Assembly: GCA_035537875.1 (NCBI GenBank)
Contig: DATLLJ010000085.1
Coordinates: 1-64,000, forward strand
Reading direction: 5' to 3'
Source of the DNA: DATLLJ01 sp035537875
Lineage (GTDB): Bacteria; Acidobacteriota; Vicinamibacteria; Vicinamibacterales; CAVVIG01
DNA: 64,000 nucleotides
Of the stretch, positions 16,468 through 25,644 are shown in pieces. The stretch's first letter is position 1. Each line of letters starts with the position of its first letter. Made by a program: the position numbers and the translations under genes. The notes under the pieces are model-generated. The model was not told where the DNA came from. It did no database searches and saw only the letters and a list, made by a program, of their open reading frames with translations.

Positions 16468-17484
16468 TTAGTCCGCGATGCGCGTGACGGGAATCCCGAG
16501 CTGGCGCGCTTTTCTGTAGAGATTGGGACGCTGGATGCCGAGCGTCTGCGCTGCGTCCGCCATCCGCCAGTTGTGATGCTGCAGCACCGCCGAGATGTAG
16601 TCGCGTTCGAACTTCAGTCGCGCTTCGCGCAGATTGCCGGTCGGGACAAAACGCGCTGGCGCCCGCTGCAGATTCAAGGCAGGCAGCAGATGCTCGACCT
16701 GGATGTCGTGATCGCCAGGCTCGGCCGCAACTCGCGCAATCGCGGCCTGGAGCTCGGCGAGGTTCCCCGGCCAGGTCACCGCCGCGATCAGGGCGAGGGC
16801 GGCGTGGGTGAATGCTCGCGGCTGTCGTCCTTGTTCGATCATCCTCTCGTCGAGCACCCGCGATGCGATCGCCGGCACATCTTCGAGACGCTGCCTCAAC
16901 GGCGGCAAATCGATCCGTACTGCAGCCAGGCGGCGGAAGAGATCCCCGCGGAGGCGGTGCGCATGAACGTCCGCATCAACGGCTGGCGACGCACCGGCCA
17001 CAAAGCGGACCTCAGTCGCGACCGGTTCCCCATCGATGAGAACCTCACCGTCGCGTGCGATTCGCGCGAGCCGCGCTTGAACGGCGGCAGGCAAGTCGGC
17101 AACATCCTGAAGGAAAACCGTGCCGCCGCGAGCCAAGGCTATGCGGCTGTCGCGCGACACGGGCTCGAGGTGAGCGGAGGCCGTCGGAGCGGGTGTACCG
17201 AAAAACAGCTGCATGATTTGTGAGGCGTCTGCCCCGTCGCCGTCGAGCGCCACGAAGGGCGCTGAGGCTCGACGGCTGCGGCCATGCAGCTCGCGCGCAA
17301 TCGAGAGGACATCGGTGCCAGGTTCGGCTGTCAGAAGGACGCTGGCCTCGAGCGACGCGGCGCGGCGGATGAGCTCGTGGACACGGGTAATGGCCCCCGA
17401 ATGCCCGACGAGCTCGAGGGCAGTTGGCGAGGGGCGTGCGAAACGGACGGTCTTGGCGGCGGCCGACATCAGTGGATCTGCCAT
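16468..17484 (-). CDS. Degenerate sigma-54-activator-like regulator with Fis-type HTH
   Basis: 338 residues with the layout of an NtrC-family AAA+ domain plus Fis HTH, but with its ATPase motifs eroded. The Walker A position reads AEPGTDVL instead of GESGTGKE (no Lys). The GAFTGA sigma-54 contact loop is absent. Walker B reads TVFLQDV rather than LFLDE. The downstream LRGDLFRRL, LPPLRQRLEDVP and WPGNLAELQ remain recognisable. The C-terminal HTH is intact (FERDYISAVLQHHNWRMADA, then LGIQRPNLYRKARQLGI). It probably binds DNA without ATP-driven sigma-54 activation. It heads an operon with the 55-residue secreted peptide and the GT4 transferase and may regulate it. ATG 17484 lacks an obvious ribosome-binding site; an ATG six codons in is an alternative. 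Confidence 0.8.
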   Translation of the reverse strand: MADPLMSAAAKTVRFARPSPTALELVGHSGAITRVHELIRRAASLEASVLLTAEPGTDVLSIARELHGRSRRASAPFVALDGDGADASQIMQLFFGTPAPTASAHLEPVSRDSRIALARGGTVFLQDVADLPAAVQARLARIARDGEVLIDGEPVATEVRFVAGASPAVDADVHAHRLRGDLFRRLAAVRIDLPPLRQRLEDVPAIASRVLDERMIEQGRQPRAFTHAALALIAAVTWPGNLAELQAAIARVAAEPGDHDIQVEHLLPALNLQRAPARFVPTGNLREARLKFERDYISAVLQHHNWRMADAAQTLGIQRPNLYRKARQLGIPVTRIAD

Positions 17485-17811
17485 AAGAAATGCCCGTTTG
17501 ACCTCAAGAGAGCTCGCCCCGTGGTCACAGATGCACTTTATGAGGCGACCTAAACGGCGCTCAAAGCGCCAATGAACGACTTAATATGACTTTAATGACC
17601 TGCAATGTCAAGACCGACACCGTTCTGGCTCGACCTCGACACAACTCGTCCACGTCTGACGCGCGGCGAGAGCACCCGTATCCTTTGCTTTTAACCTACT
17701 TAGATCTAGTAAGTTATCCGCGGGTGACAGTCCGCCTCACGTGTGTTATCGGTCCCGCCGGTTTGTATCGATACGAGCGGGCGCTCTGTATCGTTCAGGA
17801 GACAATCGGCC
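17485..17811. other. Divergent intergenic region
   Basis: About 330 bp between the regulator start (leftward) and the D12 methylase remnant (rightward). It is A+T-richer than its surroundings around 17560-17600 and 17690-17715, where a TAGATCTA palindrome sits. Promoters for the regulator operon are expected here, but I cannot fix boxes. The 5' part of the methylase that should lie here is missing. An AGGAGA (17797-17802) precedes GTG 17812. Confidence 0.35.
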
Positions 17812-18480
17812 GTGGCTAACCAGAGCGGCGCCGTCTTCTTCGATCTTCACGCGGCGGGCCGCCTTCGAAGTCGCGACGTGCTGCTGATCGACTCGAACGC
17901 CGATCTCATCGGGTGCTACGAAACGGTGCGGGACCATTGCGAACACGTGCTGTCGTGTCTCGACGGCCTCGCCCGTGGCCATGCGGGTGCGGGCCGCACG
18001 CACTACTACGCCGTTCGCGACGAGCGCTTCAACCCGCTTCGCGATGTCAATCGTCAGGCCGACGGACGGATCGCCTACACCCCGGAGCTGGCGGCGATGC
18101 TGATTTACCTGAATCGGACCGGCTTCAACGGTCTGTTCCGCCTGAATGCGCGCGGCGGTTTCAATGTGCCAGCCGGCAGGTATTCACAGCCCGCCATCGT
18201 CAATCGCGACAGGCTGCGGCGTGTCGCCGAGGCGCTGGCCGCTCCCGGCGTGCGGTTGTTCCGGGGATCATTCGAATCGGCGCGCGAGATGGCCGACGCC
18301 GGCGACTTCCTCTATGCCGATCCACCGTATGCGCCCGTCAGCCGAACCGCGAACTTCACCGCCTACACCGCGGCGCGATTTGACGATGCCGACCAACGGC
18401 GGCTGCAGCAGCTGATCATCGCCGTTGCGCGGCGTGGCTGCCACGTCCTCGTCAGCAACTCGACGGCTTCAGAAATCGAA
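17812..18480 (+). pseudogene. D12-class DNA adenine methyltransferase, truncated at both ends
   Basis: The frame encodes the middle of a Dam/D12-type N6-adenine DNA methyltransferase: GAVFFDLHAAGRLRSRDVLL, LIDSNADLIGCYETV, LIYLNRTGFNGLFR, the catalytic FLYADPPYAPVS (motif IV DPPY) and HVLVSNST. The first ~40 residues, with the SAM-binding FxGxG of motif I, are absent: sequence homology begins at SGAVFF, right after GTG 17812. The C-terminal ~40 residues, usually with a conserved Asn, are also absent. After SNSTASEI the frame runs on through the opposite-strand gene and the tRNA without resemblance to anything. An intact ribosome-binding site is present, but an active methylase is unlikely. 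Confidence 0.75.
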
Positions 18481-18498
18481 CCCGGGCCTGAAGGACAG

Positions 18499-18885
18499 TC
18501 AGGCTCCCGCCAGCCAGATCAGCTGACAACACAAGGGGCAGGCATACGCCATGCGGAGGTCGGCGACAAAGGAAACGAACCCGCCAGCGCCGCGATTGGT
18601 ACACGACGGGCAAATCGCCGCGGTTCCCGCCTCGAGCGTCGCCACGCGCAGCGGTCGCCCTGTGGTCGGACAGGGGACGACGTCCGGGCTCGCGGTGTGC
18701 TTCGACACCCGGGGTCGCCCATGCTCGTCGGTATGCCAGTGGAAGAGACCGCTGAACAGATCGGTCCGGCTTCTGAGGGACGTTGGAGTCATTTTGGCGC
18801 GCGGATGGTAGCACACCGATCCACATACCGCAACATATGGGGGGTGTTCCGGAGTCTCCCGCATGCTAATCTTGTGCAGGCTCAA
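18499..18885 (-). CDS. Hypothetical Cys-rich (zinc-ribbon-like) protein
   Basis: Up to 128 residues; more likely ~98 from the ATG at 18795. The C-terminal half has Cys pairs spaced like a zinc ribbon: VVPCPTTGRPL, then AICPSC, then YACPLCC near the end. The intervening GFVSFVADLRMAYA looks like real beta structure. No clear ribosome-binding site for either start. The stop lies at the point where the opposite-strand methylase remnant loses homology, so the two were probably brought together by rearrangement. Family not recognised. Confidence 0.4.
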   Translation of the reverse strand: MSLHKISMRETPEHPPYVAVCGSVCYHPRAKMTPTSLRSRTDLFSGLFHWHTDEHGRPRVSKHTASPDVVPCPTTGRPLRVATLEAGTAAICPSCTNRGAGGFVSFVADLRMAYACPLCCQLIWLAGA

Positions 18886-18909
18886 GCGTGCAGCCCCCGC
18901 TCATGTCGC

Positions 18910-18996
18910 GCGAAAGTGGCGGAACTGGCAGACGCGCCGGACTTAGGATCCGGTAGCCGCAAGGCTATGGGGGTTCGAGTCCCCCCTTTCGCACCA
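18910..18996 (+). tRNA. tRNA-Leu (anticodon UAG)
   Basis: An 87-nt class II tRNA. The acceptor stem GCGAAAG pairs with CTTTCGC, followed by A and an encoded CCA. The anticodon stem CCGGA/TCCGG encloses loop CTTAGGA, giving anticodon TAG (reads CUN Leu codons). The variable arm TAGCCGCAAGGCTAT is long, as in tRNA-Leu, and the T-arm GGGGG-TTCGAGT-CCCCC is perfect. It lies just upstream of tig. The broken D12 methylase lies ~430 bp to its left. Confidence 0.97.
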
Positions 18997-19087
18997 GCCT
19001 TCGCTCCCGTAACATTCACCCGGTGTCACGGCGCTCACGAGCTTCGCAACGACCGGTCGCGCTACGCCGCCCCAGGCGCGGAGACTG

Positions 19088-20419
19088 ATGAAAACCGAAT
19101 TCATCGATGTCAACGAGACGCGCAAGAACGTGCGCGTCGAAATCCCCAGCGACGTCGTGGACGCCGAGATCGACCGGGTGGCGCGCGGCTACTCGCGCAC
19201 TGTGAAGGTCCCAGGGTTCCGTCCGGGAAAGACGCCGCCGCGCGTGATCAAACAGCGCTTCAAAGAGCAGATACTCCACGAAGTCGCCCACGATCTGATT
19301 CCCCGCGTGGTCGACGACGTGCTCCGGGAGCGAGGCGTCGAACCGGTCGACACCCCCGACGTACGCGAAGTGACGATCGAAGCGGGTCAGCCGCTCACCT
19401 TCACGGCCTCGTTCGATACGGTTCCGGCATTCGAGCCGGGCGAATATTCGACGCTCTCGCTCCGGCGCGCGTCCAGCCACGTCGAGGACAAGGCCGTAGA
19501 CGAAGCCTTGGAGCGCTTGCGGCAGCGAGCCGCTCGTTTCGAACCGGTCGAGGGGCGAGGCATCGATCATGGCGACACGGCTCTGGTCGATCTCCAGCGG
19601 TGGGAGAGCGCCAGCGAGCCGGATCAGGACGCCGGGACGCCGGCGCAGGCGACGGACCCGCGCAAAACAGGTGCGGAAACGCACAAAGGTGTCAGCGTCG
19701 AGCTCGGCTCGTCGGCCAACCCGCCGGGATTTGACGAACAGCTGCTCGGCCTCGAGCCCGGCGCGGGCAAGACCTTCACCATTCGTTTTCCGACCGACTA
19801 CCCGGCCGCGGAGCTCGCCGGCAAGGCCGTCACCTATACCGTGACCGTGCACGGCATCAAGAAGCGGGTCCTTCCCCTGCTTGACGACGAATTCGCGAAA
19901 GATTTGGGAGAGTTCGAGACCCTCGGGGCGCTCCGCGCGCGGGTGCGCGAGGATCTCGAGCACGAGGCGCGGCATGCGGCCGAGCGCGAGATTCGAAGCG
20001 ATCTTCTGAAGCAGCTGGCCTCACGTGTGCCGTTCGACGTCCCCGCGTCGCTGGTCGAGCGCGAACTCGACCGCCGCGTGGAGGACTTCGCGCGCCGGTT
20101 GATGGAGCAGCGCGTCGATCCGCGGCAGGCGGGCATCGACTGGGGCGCGTTCCGCGAAGCGCAGCGTGACGCGGCGCGCGAAGCCGTCGCGGGCGCCCTG
20201 GTTCTCGACGAGGTGGCGCGCCGGGAGCATCTGGAGGTCAGCGACGACGAGGCCGATCGGGAGATCGGCCGCTTCGCGGAGCGGGCCGGCCGGACACCGG
20301 CCTCGGTGCGTGCGCGACTCGAGAAGGAAGGCGGGATGTCGCGTATCTACTCGGGTTTGCGCCGGGAGAAGTCGATTGACTTCCTCATGGCGCGTGCTAC
20401 TATCTCTGGAGAAGCGTAA
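19088..20419 (+). CDS. tig: Trigger factor (ribosome-associated chaperone, PPIase)
   Basis: 443 residues with the three trigger factor domains. The N-terminal ribosome-binding domain has VPGFRPGKTPPRVIKQRF (the family signature near residues 40-55). The FKBP-type PPIase insert follows at about 155-250, with GHDTA-like IDHGDTALVDLQ, PGFDEQLLGLEPGAGKTF and FPTDYPAAELAGK. The helical C-terminal arms run from about 265 onward. It binds nascent chains at the ribosome exit. It heads the run tig-clpP-clpX-lon, the usual order in many bacteria. A GGAGA lies 4 bases upstream of ATG 19088. An unusual Ala/Gly/Thr-rich stretch (DAGTPAQATDPRKTG) extends a loop in the PPIase domain. Confidence 0.95.
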   Translation: MKTEFIDVNETRKNVRVEIPSDVVDAEIDRVARGYSRTVKVPGFRPGKTPPRVIKQRFKEQILHEVAHDLIPRVVDDVLRERGVEPVDTPDVREVTIEAGQPLTFTASFDTVPAFEPGEYSTLSLRRASSHVEDKAVDEALERLRQRAARFEPVEGRGIDHGDTALVDLQRWESASEPDQDAGTPAQATDPRKTGAETHKGVSVELGSSANPPGFDEQLLGLEPGAGKTFTIRFPTDYPAAELAGKAVTYTVTVHGIKKRVLPLLDDEFAKDLGEFETLGALRARVREDLEHEARHAAEREIRSDLLKQLASRVPFDVPASLVERELDRRVEDFARRLMEQRVDPRQAGIDWGAFREAQRDAAREAVAGALVLDEVARREHLEVSDDEADREIGRFAERAGRTPASVRARLEKEGGMSRIYSGLRREKSIDFLMARATISGEA

Positions 20420-20459
20420 GACTTCCCGCGCTATCTTCCCCATCACACTGCCACTGCCT

Positions 20460-21074
20460 ATGCGTGATCAGGTTCCCGATTCTCGTCTGCAACTCGTCCC
20501 GATGGTCGTCGAACAGACCAACCGTGGCGAACGGGCGTACGACATTTTTTCGCGGCTTCTGAAGGACAGCATCATCTTCATCGGCACGCCGATCGACGAC
20601 ACGGTGGCCAACCTCGCCATCGCGCAGATGCTCTTCCTCGAGGCAGAGGATCCCGATAAGGACATCCAGCTGTACCTCAACAGTCCGGGGGGGTCGATTA
20701 CGGCCGGGATGGCGATCTACGACACGATGCAGTTCATCAAACCCGACGTGCAGACGATTTGCATCGGGCAGGCGGCCTCCATGGCCGCCGTTCTGCTGGC
20801 CGCCGGGGCCAAGGGCAAGCGATATTCCCTGCCGAATTCACGGATCGTCATCCACCAGCCGCTGATGTCTGGCCTGGCTGGCCAAGCGACCGATATTGAT
20901 ATTGCGGCACGTGAAATCCTGCGAATGCGGGAGCGCATCAACGACATCCTGGTCCACCACACAGGGCAGTCGCTGAAGCGTATCCAGGACGACACAGAAC
21001 GCGACTACATCATGTCCGCCGACCAGGGTAAGGAATACGGTATTATTGACGATGTCATCCGGAGAAGGGCCTGA
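20460..21074 (+). CDS. clpP: ATP-dependent Clp protease proteolytic subunit
   Basis: A 204-residue serine peptidase forming the double-heptamer ClpP chamber that works with ClpX or ClpA. The catalytic triad is visible: Ser107 (GQAASMAAV), His132 (IVIHQPL) and Asp182 (DTERDY). The handle helix and the GGS loop (LNSPGGSITAGMAIYD) are normal. The short N-terminus (MRDQVPDSRLQLVPMVVEQ) contains the expected processing region. ATG 20460 is preferred over in-frame upstream sequence that belongs to tig in another frame. It lies 40 bp after tig and 50 bp before clpX. No strong Shine-Dalgarno sequence precedes it. Confidence 0.97.
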   Translation: MRDQVPDSRLQLVPMVVEQTNRGERAYDIFSRLLKDSIIFIGTPIDDTVANLAIAQMLFLEAEDPDKDIQLYLNSPGGSITAGMAIYDTMQFIKPDVQTICIGQAASMAAVLLAAGAKGKRYSLPNSRIVIHQPLMSGLAGQATDIDIAAREILRMRERINDILVHHTGQSLKRIQDDTERDYIMSADQGKEYGIIDDVIRRRA

Positions 21075-21090
21075 GGGCGGTGGACGTAAA

Positions 21091-21118
21091 CGGCTGAGGG
21101 CGAAGGGCTAAGGGCGAG
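21091..21118 (+). repeat. Four tandem 7-mers in the clpP-clpX spacer
   Basis: Reads as CGGCTGA, GGGCGAA, GGGCTAA, GGGCGAG: four copies of a GGCNNAR-type heptamer. It ends 6 bases before the clpX ATG, so the last copy also provides the only purine-rich stretch available as a ribosome-binding site. It belongs to the same style of spacer repeat as those before lon and engB. Confidence 0.7.
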
Positions 21119-21124
21119 CACGCA

Positions 21125-22372
<1,248 letters not shown>

Positions 22373-22378
22373 AACTAT

Positions 22379-22483
22379 TGGGTAATCTGGTATTCGGGTA
22401 ATCGGGTAATTGATGGCGGGATTGGCTGCTCGGCCGATCCACCAATCAATTACCCGATTACCCGAATATCCAATTACCCGATA
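22379..22483. repeat. Inverted array of 8-mers between clpX and lon
   Basis: Left arm: consecutive octamers TGGGTAAT, CTGGTATT, CGGGTAAT, CGGGTAAT. Right arm is the mirror image: ATTACCCG, ATTACCCG, AATATCCA, ATTACCCG. The core 22391-22414 is perfectly complementary to 22445-22468 (24 bp) across a 30-nt loop. In RNA this would make a long stable hairpin ending 5 nt before the lon ATG. No U-tract follows, so it is not a standard terminator. Confidence 0.85.
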
Positions 22484-22488
22484 CTGTT

Positions 22489-24888
22489 ATGGAGACCCCG
22501 TTGGAAGTCTACGAAACCCTGCCCATCGTTCCGCTACGCGATGTGGTCGTCTTTCCTCACATGATGATGCCTTTCGTCATCGGACGACCGTCGTCGACGC
22601 GTGCGCTCGAGCACGCGCTGTTGAAGGACAAGCGCATTTTCCTGGCAGCGCAGCACGACGCCTCGGTGGACGACCCGCGGCCCGAGGACATTTACACGAT
22701 GGGCTGCGTGGCGAACGTGGTGCAGAGCCTGAAGCTACCCGACGGCAACATCAAGGTGCTAGTGGAGGGCGTCGATCGCGCACGCGCCGTGGAGTGGAAA
22801 GAGGACAAAGGCTTCTACCGCGTCGTGGTCAAGGTGCTGGCCAAGCAGCGCGAGACGAGCCCGGACGCCGAAGCGACGATGAGCCGCGTCGTGTCGCTCT
22901 TCGAGCAGTACGTCAAGCTGTCGAACAACCTGAATTTCGACGCCATGATTGCCGCCGTCCGCGTGGACGATCCCGGCAAGCTGGCCGACACGATCGCCGC
23001 CCACCTGCTGGTCGGCGTGGACGAGAAGCAGAACCTGCTCGAGATCATCTCGCCGCTCGAACGGCTGAACCGGATTGCCGGCATTCTCGAAATCGAGGTG
23101 GACAAGCTCCAGGTCGATCGCCGCATTCAGTCCCGCGTCAAGAAGCAGATGGAGAAGGCGCAGAAGGAGTACTACCTCAACGAGAAGATGAAGGCGATCC
23201 AGAAAGAGCTCGGCCGCAAGGACGAGAAAGGCAACGAGGTCGACGAGCTCAAGAAGAAGATCGAACAGTCGAAGATGCCCAAGGACGTCGAAGAGAAGGC
23301 CATCCAGGAGCTCAAGCGCCTGGAAGCGATGCCGCCGATGTCCGCCGAGGCCACAGTCTCCCGCAACTACATCGACTGGCTGGTCGCGGTGCCGTGGCAC
23401 AAGAAGACGCGTGAGAGCCGCGATCTCAAGCGCGCCGAGGAGATCCTCCACGAGGACCACTACGGGCTCGAGAAGATCAAGGAACGCATCCTCGAGTTCC
23501 TGGCCGTGCGCGCGCTCGTCAAGAAGCCCAAGGCGACCATTCTGACCTTCTCTGGCCCGCCCGGAGTCGGCAAGACCTCGCTCGCCAAGTCGATCGCGCG
23601 TGCGATGAACCGCAAATTCGTCCGTCTGTCGCTCGGCGGCGTGCGCGATGAGGCGGAGATCCGCGGCCATCGCCGCACGTACATCGGCGCCTTCCCCGGC
23701 CAGATCATCCAGATGATGAAGAAGGCCGGTACGATGAATCCCGTGTTCCTCCTCGACGAAGTCGACAAGATGTCGATGGACTTCCGGGGCGACCCGTCCG
23801 CGGCCCTGCTCGAGGTGCTCGACCCCGAACAGAACCATACGTTCCTGGATCATTACCTGGACGTCGAGTACGACCTGTCTCACGTCATGTTCATCTGCAC
23901 CGCGAACGTCCTGCACACCATCCCGCAGGCGCTGCGCGACCGCATGGAAGTGCTGCAGCTTGCCGGGTATACCGAGCTCGAGAAGATCGAGATTGCCAAG
24001 CGGTTCCTGGCACCGAAGGCCATCGAGGGCGCCGGCTTGACAAAGGACAACATCAGCTTCACCGACGAGGCGATTCAGACCGTCATCAACCGGTACACGC
24101 GTGAAGCCGGCGTGAGAAACCTCGAGCGGGAAATCTCATCGATCTGCCGCAAGGTCGCCCGCAAGGTGGTCGTCGAGGGCAACAAGTTCTCGGAGGAAAT
24201 CACGGCGGAGAAGGTCACGCAGTATCTCGGCGTGCCGCGGTTCCGCAACACCATGGCCGAGGAGTCCAACGAGATCGGCATCGCCACCGGTCTGGCGTGG
24301 ACCGAAGTCGGCGGCGAGATTCTGGTGACCGAGGCGACGCTGATGCCGGGCAAGGGGCACCTCACGCTCACCGGCAAGCTGGGCGACGTCATGCAGGAAT
24401 CGGCGCAGGCGGCGATGAGCTACGTGCGCTCGAAGGCCGAAGAGTTCGGCATCCCCAAAGAGTTCAACCGCAAGACCGATGTCCACGTGCACGTGCCCGA
24501 GGGGGCCATTCCCAAAGACGGACCGTCGGCCGGCATCACGCTCGCCACCGCGCTCGTCTCGGCCCTGACACGCGTCGCGGTCAGGAAGGACGTGGCGATG
24601 ACGGGCGAGATCACGCTCCGTGGAAAGGTGCTGCCGATTGGGGGCGTGAAGGAGAAGGTGCTGGCGGCCCATCGGGCCGGCCTCAAGAACATCGTGCTGC
24701 CAAAGGACAACGAGAAAGATCTGGCCGACATTCCGAAAAACGTGCTGGACACCTTGAACGTCTATCTGGTCCAGACGATGGATGAAGTCCTGAAGATTGC
24801 GCTGGTCGGACCGCTGACGGCTCTCTCGCCCGAAGCGCAGGCGGCGCCTGTCGATACCGGAATCGTCGACGACACCATTACTCACTAA
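22489..24888 (+). CDS. lon: ATP-dependent Lon protease
   Basis: A 799-residue homohexameric protease degrading misfolded and regulatory proteins. N-terminal LON domain (LPIVPLRDVVVFPHMMMPF), coiled-coil middle (about residues 190-290), AAA+ module with Walker A SGPPGVGKTSLA and Walker B VFLLDEVDKM. The C-terminal serine/lysine peptidase domain has catalytic Ser in PKDGPSAGITLA and Lys in the GGVKEKVLAAHRAG segment. Length is normal. The ATG at 22489 lies only 5 nt beyond the inverted repeat, with no recognisable Shine-Dalgarno, so initiation may depend on that structure. Confidence 0.98.
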   Translation: METPLEVYETLPIVPLRDVVVFPHMMMPFVIGRPSSTRALEHALLKDKRIFLAAQHDASVDDPRPEDIYTMGCVANVVQSLKLPDGNIKVLVEGVDRARAVEWKEDKGFYRVVVKVLAKQRETSPDAEATMSRVVSLFEQYVKLSNNLNFDAMIAAVRVDDPGKLADTIAAHLLVGVDEKQNLLEIISPLERLNRIAGILEIEVDKLQVDRRIQSRVKKQMEKAQKEYYLNEKMKAIQKELGRKDEKGNEVDELKKKIEQSKMPKDVEEKAIQELKRLEAMPPMSAEATVSRNYIDWLVAVPWHKKTRESRDLKRAEEILHEDHYGLEKIKERILEFLAVRALVKKPKATILTFSGPPGVGKTSLAKSIARAMNRKFVRLSLGGVRDEAEIRGHRRTYIGAFPGQIIQMMKKAGTMNPVFLLDEVDKMSMDFRGDPSAALLEVLDPEQNHTFLDHYLDVEYDLSHVMFICTANVLHTIPQALRDRMEVLQLAGYTELEKIEIAKRFLAPKAIEGAGLTKDNISFTDEAIQTVINRYTREAGVRNLEREISSICRKVARKVVVEGNKFSEEITAEKVTQYLGVPRFRNTMAEESNEIGIATGLAWTEVGGEILVTEATLMPGKGHLTLTGKLGDVMQESAQAAMSYVRSKAEEFGIPKEFNRKTDVHVHVPEGAIPKDGPSAGITLATALVSALTRVAVRKDVAMTGEITLRGKVLPIGGVKEKVLAAHRAGLKNIVLPKDNEKDLADIPKNVLDTLNVYLVQTMDEVLKIALVGPLTALSPEAQAAPVDTGIVDDTITH

Positions 24889-24950
24889 GGCTTGAGGCGT
24901 AGGGCTTGAGGCTCGAATCGGCTGAAGCCGTGAGCCACGAGCCACGAGCC
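24888..24950. repeat. Nine-unit 7-mer array between lon and engB
   Basis: 63 bp divide exactly into nine heptamers: AGGCTTG, AGGCGTA, GGGCTTG, AGGCTCG, AATCGGC, TGAAGCC, GTGAGCC, ACGAGCC, ACGAGCC. The first four carry GGCNNNN and the last four its complement (AGCC), so the array can fold on itself as a hairpin with one match every seven bases. It begins in the lon stop codon and ends one base before the TTG start of engB. Confidence 0.8.
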
Positions 24951-24951
24951 A

Positions 24952-25644
24952 TTGAAAGTCGAAGCCACTTTTGTCACGAGCGCCGCTGGCGCGGCAGACT
25001 TCCCCCGCGACGGCCGGCCGAGTGTGGCGCTCGTCGGGCGATCGAATGTCGGCAAGTCGAGTCTGATCAACGCGCTCGTGAGGCGGCGGCTGGCACGGAC
25101 CAGCGCAGCCCCGGGCAAGACCCGGCTCGCCAATGTGTACCTCGTGGCACGAGCGGGTCGCGAGTCTCTCTACCTCGTGGACCTGCCGGGCTACGGTTAC
25201 GCGCGCGGAGGCGGCGAAACGGCTCGCGCGCTCGACGAGGTGACGCGGTCCTTTTTCAGGCGGGGCGACGCGGAAGGGAGGATCGCGACGGCGACCACCG
25301 CGTTGCTCACGGTCGACGCAAGGCATCCGGGCCTCGACCGCGATCGGACGGCGTGGGGGTGGCTGCAGCAGACGGTCGCTGCTGCAGGCATCGTCGCGAC
25401 CAAGACCGACAAGCTCTCGCGCGTCCAACGGCAGCGTGCGTTACGCGAACTCGAAGCCGTATTTGAACATCCCGTGCTGCCGGTGTCGGCCGCCACGGGC
25501 GAAGGACTGGACGAACTGTGGATACTGATCGACACGCTGGCGAGCCAACGCAGCAGCAGCCGCAACCCGCACAGCCGCAAGGCCAACCAGCCGCCGGAGC
25601 GCAACCCGGCAAGGGCAACGGCGCCGCGGCCCCCGAAAAGATAG
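24952..25644 (+). CDS. engB: Ribosome biogenesis GTP-binding protein EngB (YihA/YsxC)
   Basis: A 230-residue TRAFAC GTPase needed for 50S subunit assembly. G1 ALVGRSNVGKSS, G3 VDLPGYGYA, G4 ATKTDKL and G5 VSAATGEGL are present. The TTG start at 24952 gives the expected N-terminus (MKVEATFVTSA). The core fold ends around LWILIDTLAS; the last ~34 residues are a basic, Pro/Ser-rich tail not typical of the family. That tail is encoded in DNA that also encodes the start of Rho in another frame (127-bp overlap). The gene sits between lon and rho. Confidence 0.93.
   Translation: MKVEATFVTSAAGAADFPRDGRPSVALVGRSNVGKSSLINALVRRRLARTSAAPGKTRLANVYLVARAGRESLYLVDLPGYGYARGGGETARALDEVTRSFFRRGDAEGRIATATTALLTVDARHPGLDRDRTAWGWLQQTVAAAGIVATKTDKLSRVQRQRALRELEAVFEHPVLPVSAATGEGLDELWILIDTLASQRSSSRNPHSRKANQPPERNPARATAPRPPKR

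Noticed and set aside
5217..19000. A prophage or integrative element near tRNA-Leu
   Set aside because: No integrase, phage structural gene or duplicated tRNA end was seen; decay of single genes explains the data.
17743..19734. A single 663-residue frame running from the methylase through tRNA-Leu into tig
   Set aside because: Only the 17812-18480 part resembles a protein; the rest crosses a tRNA and a gene in another frame.
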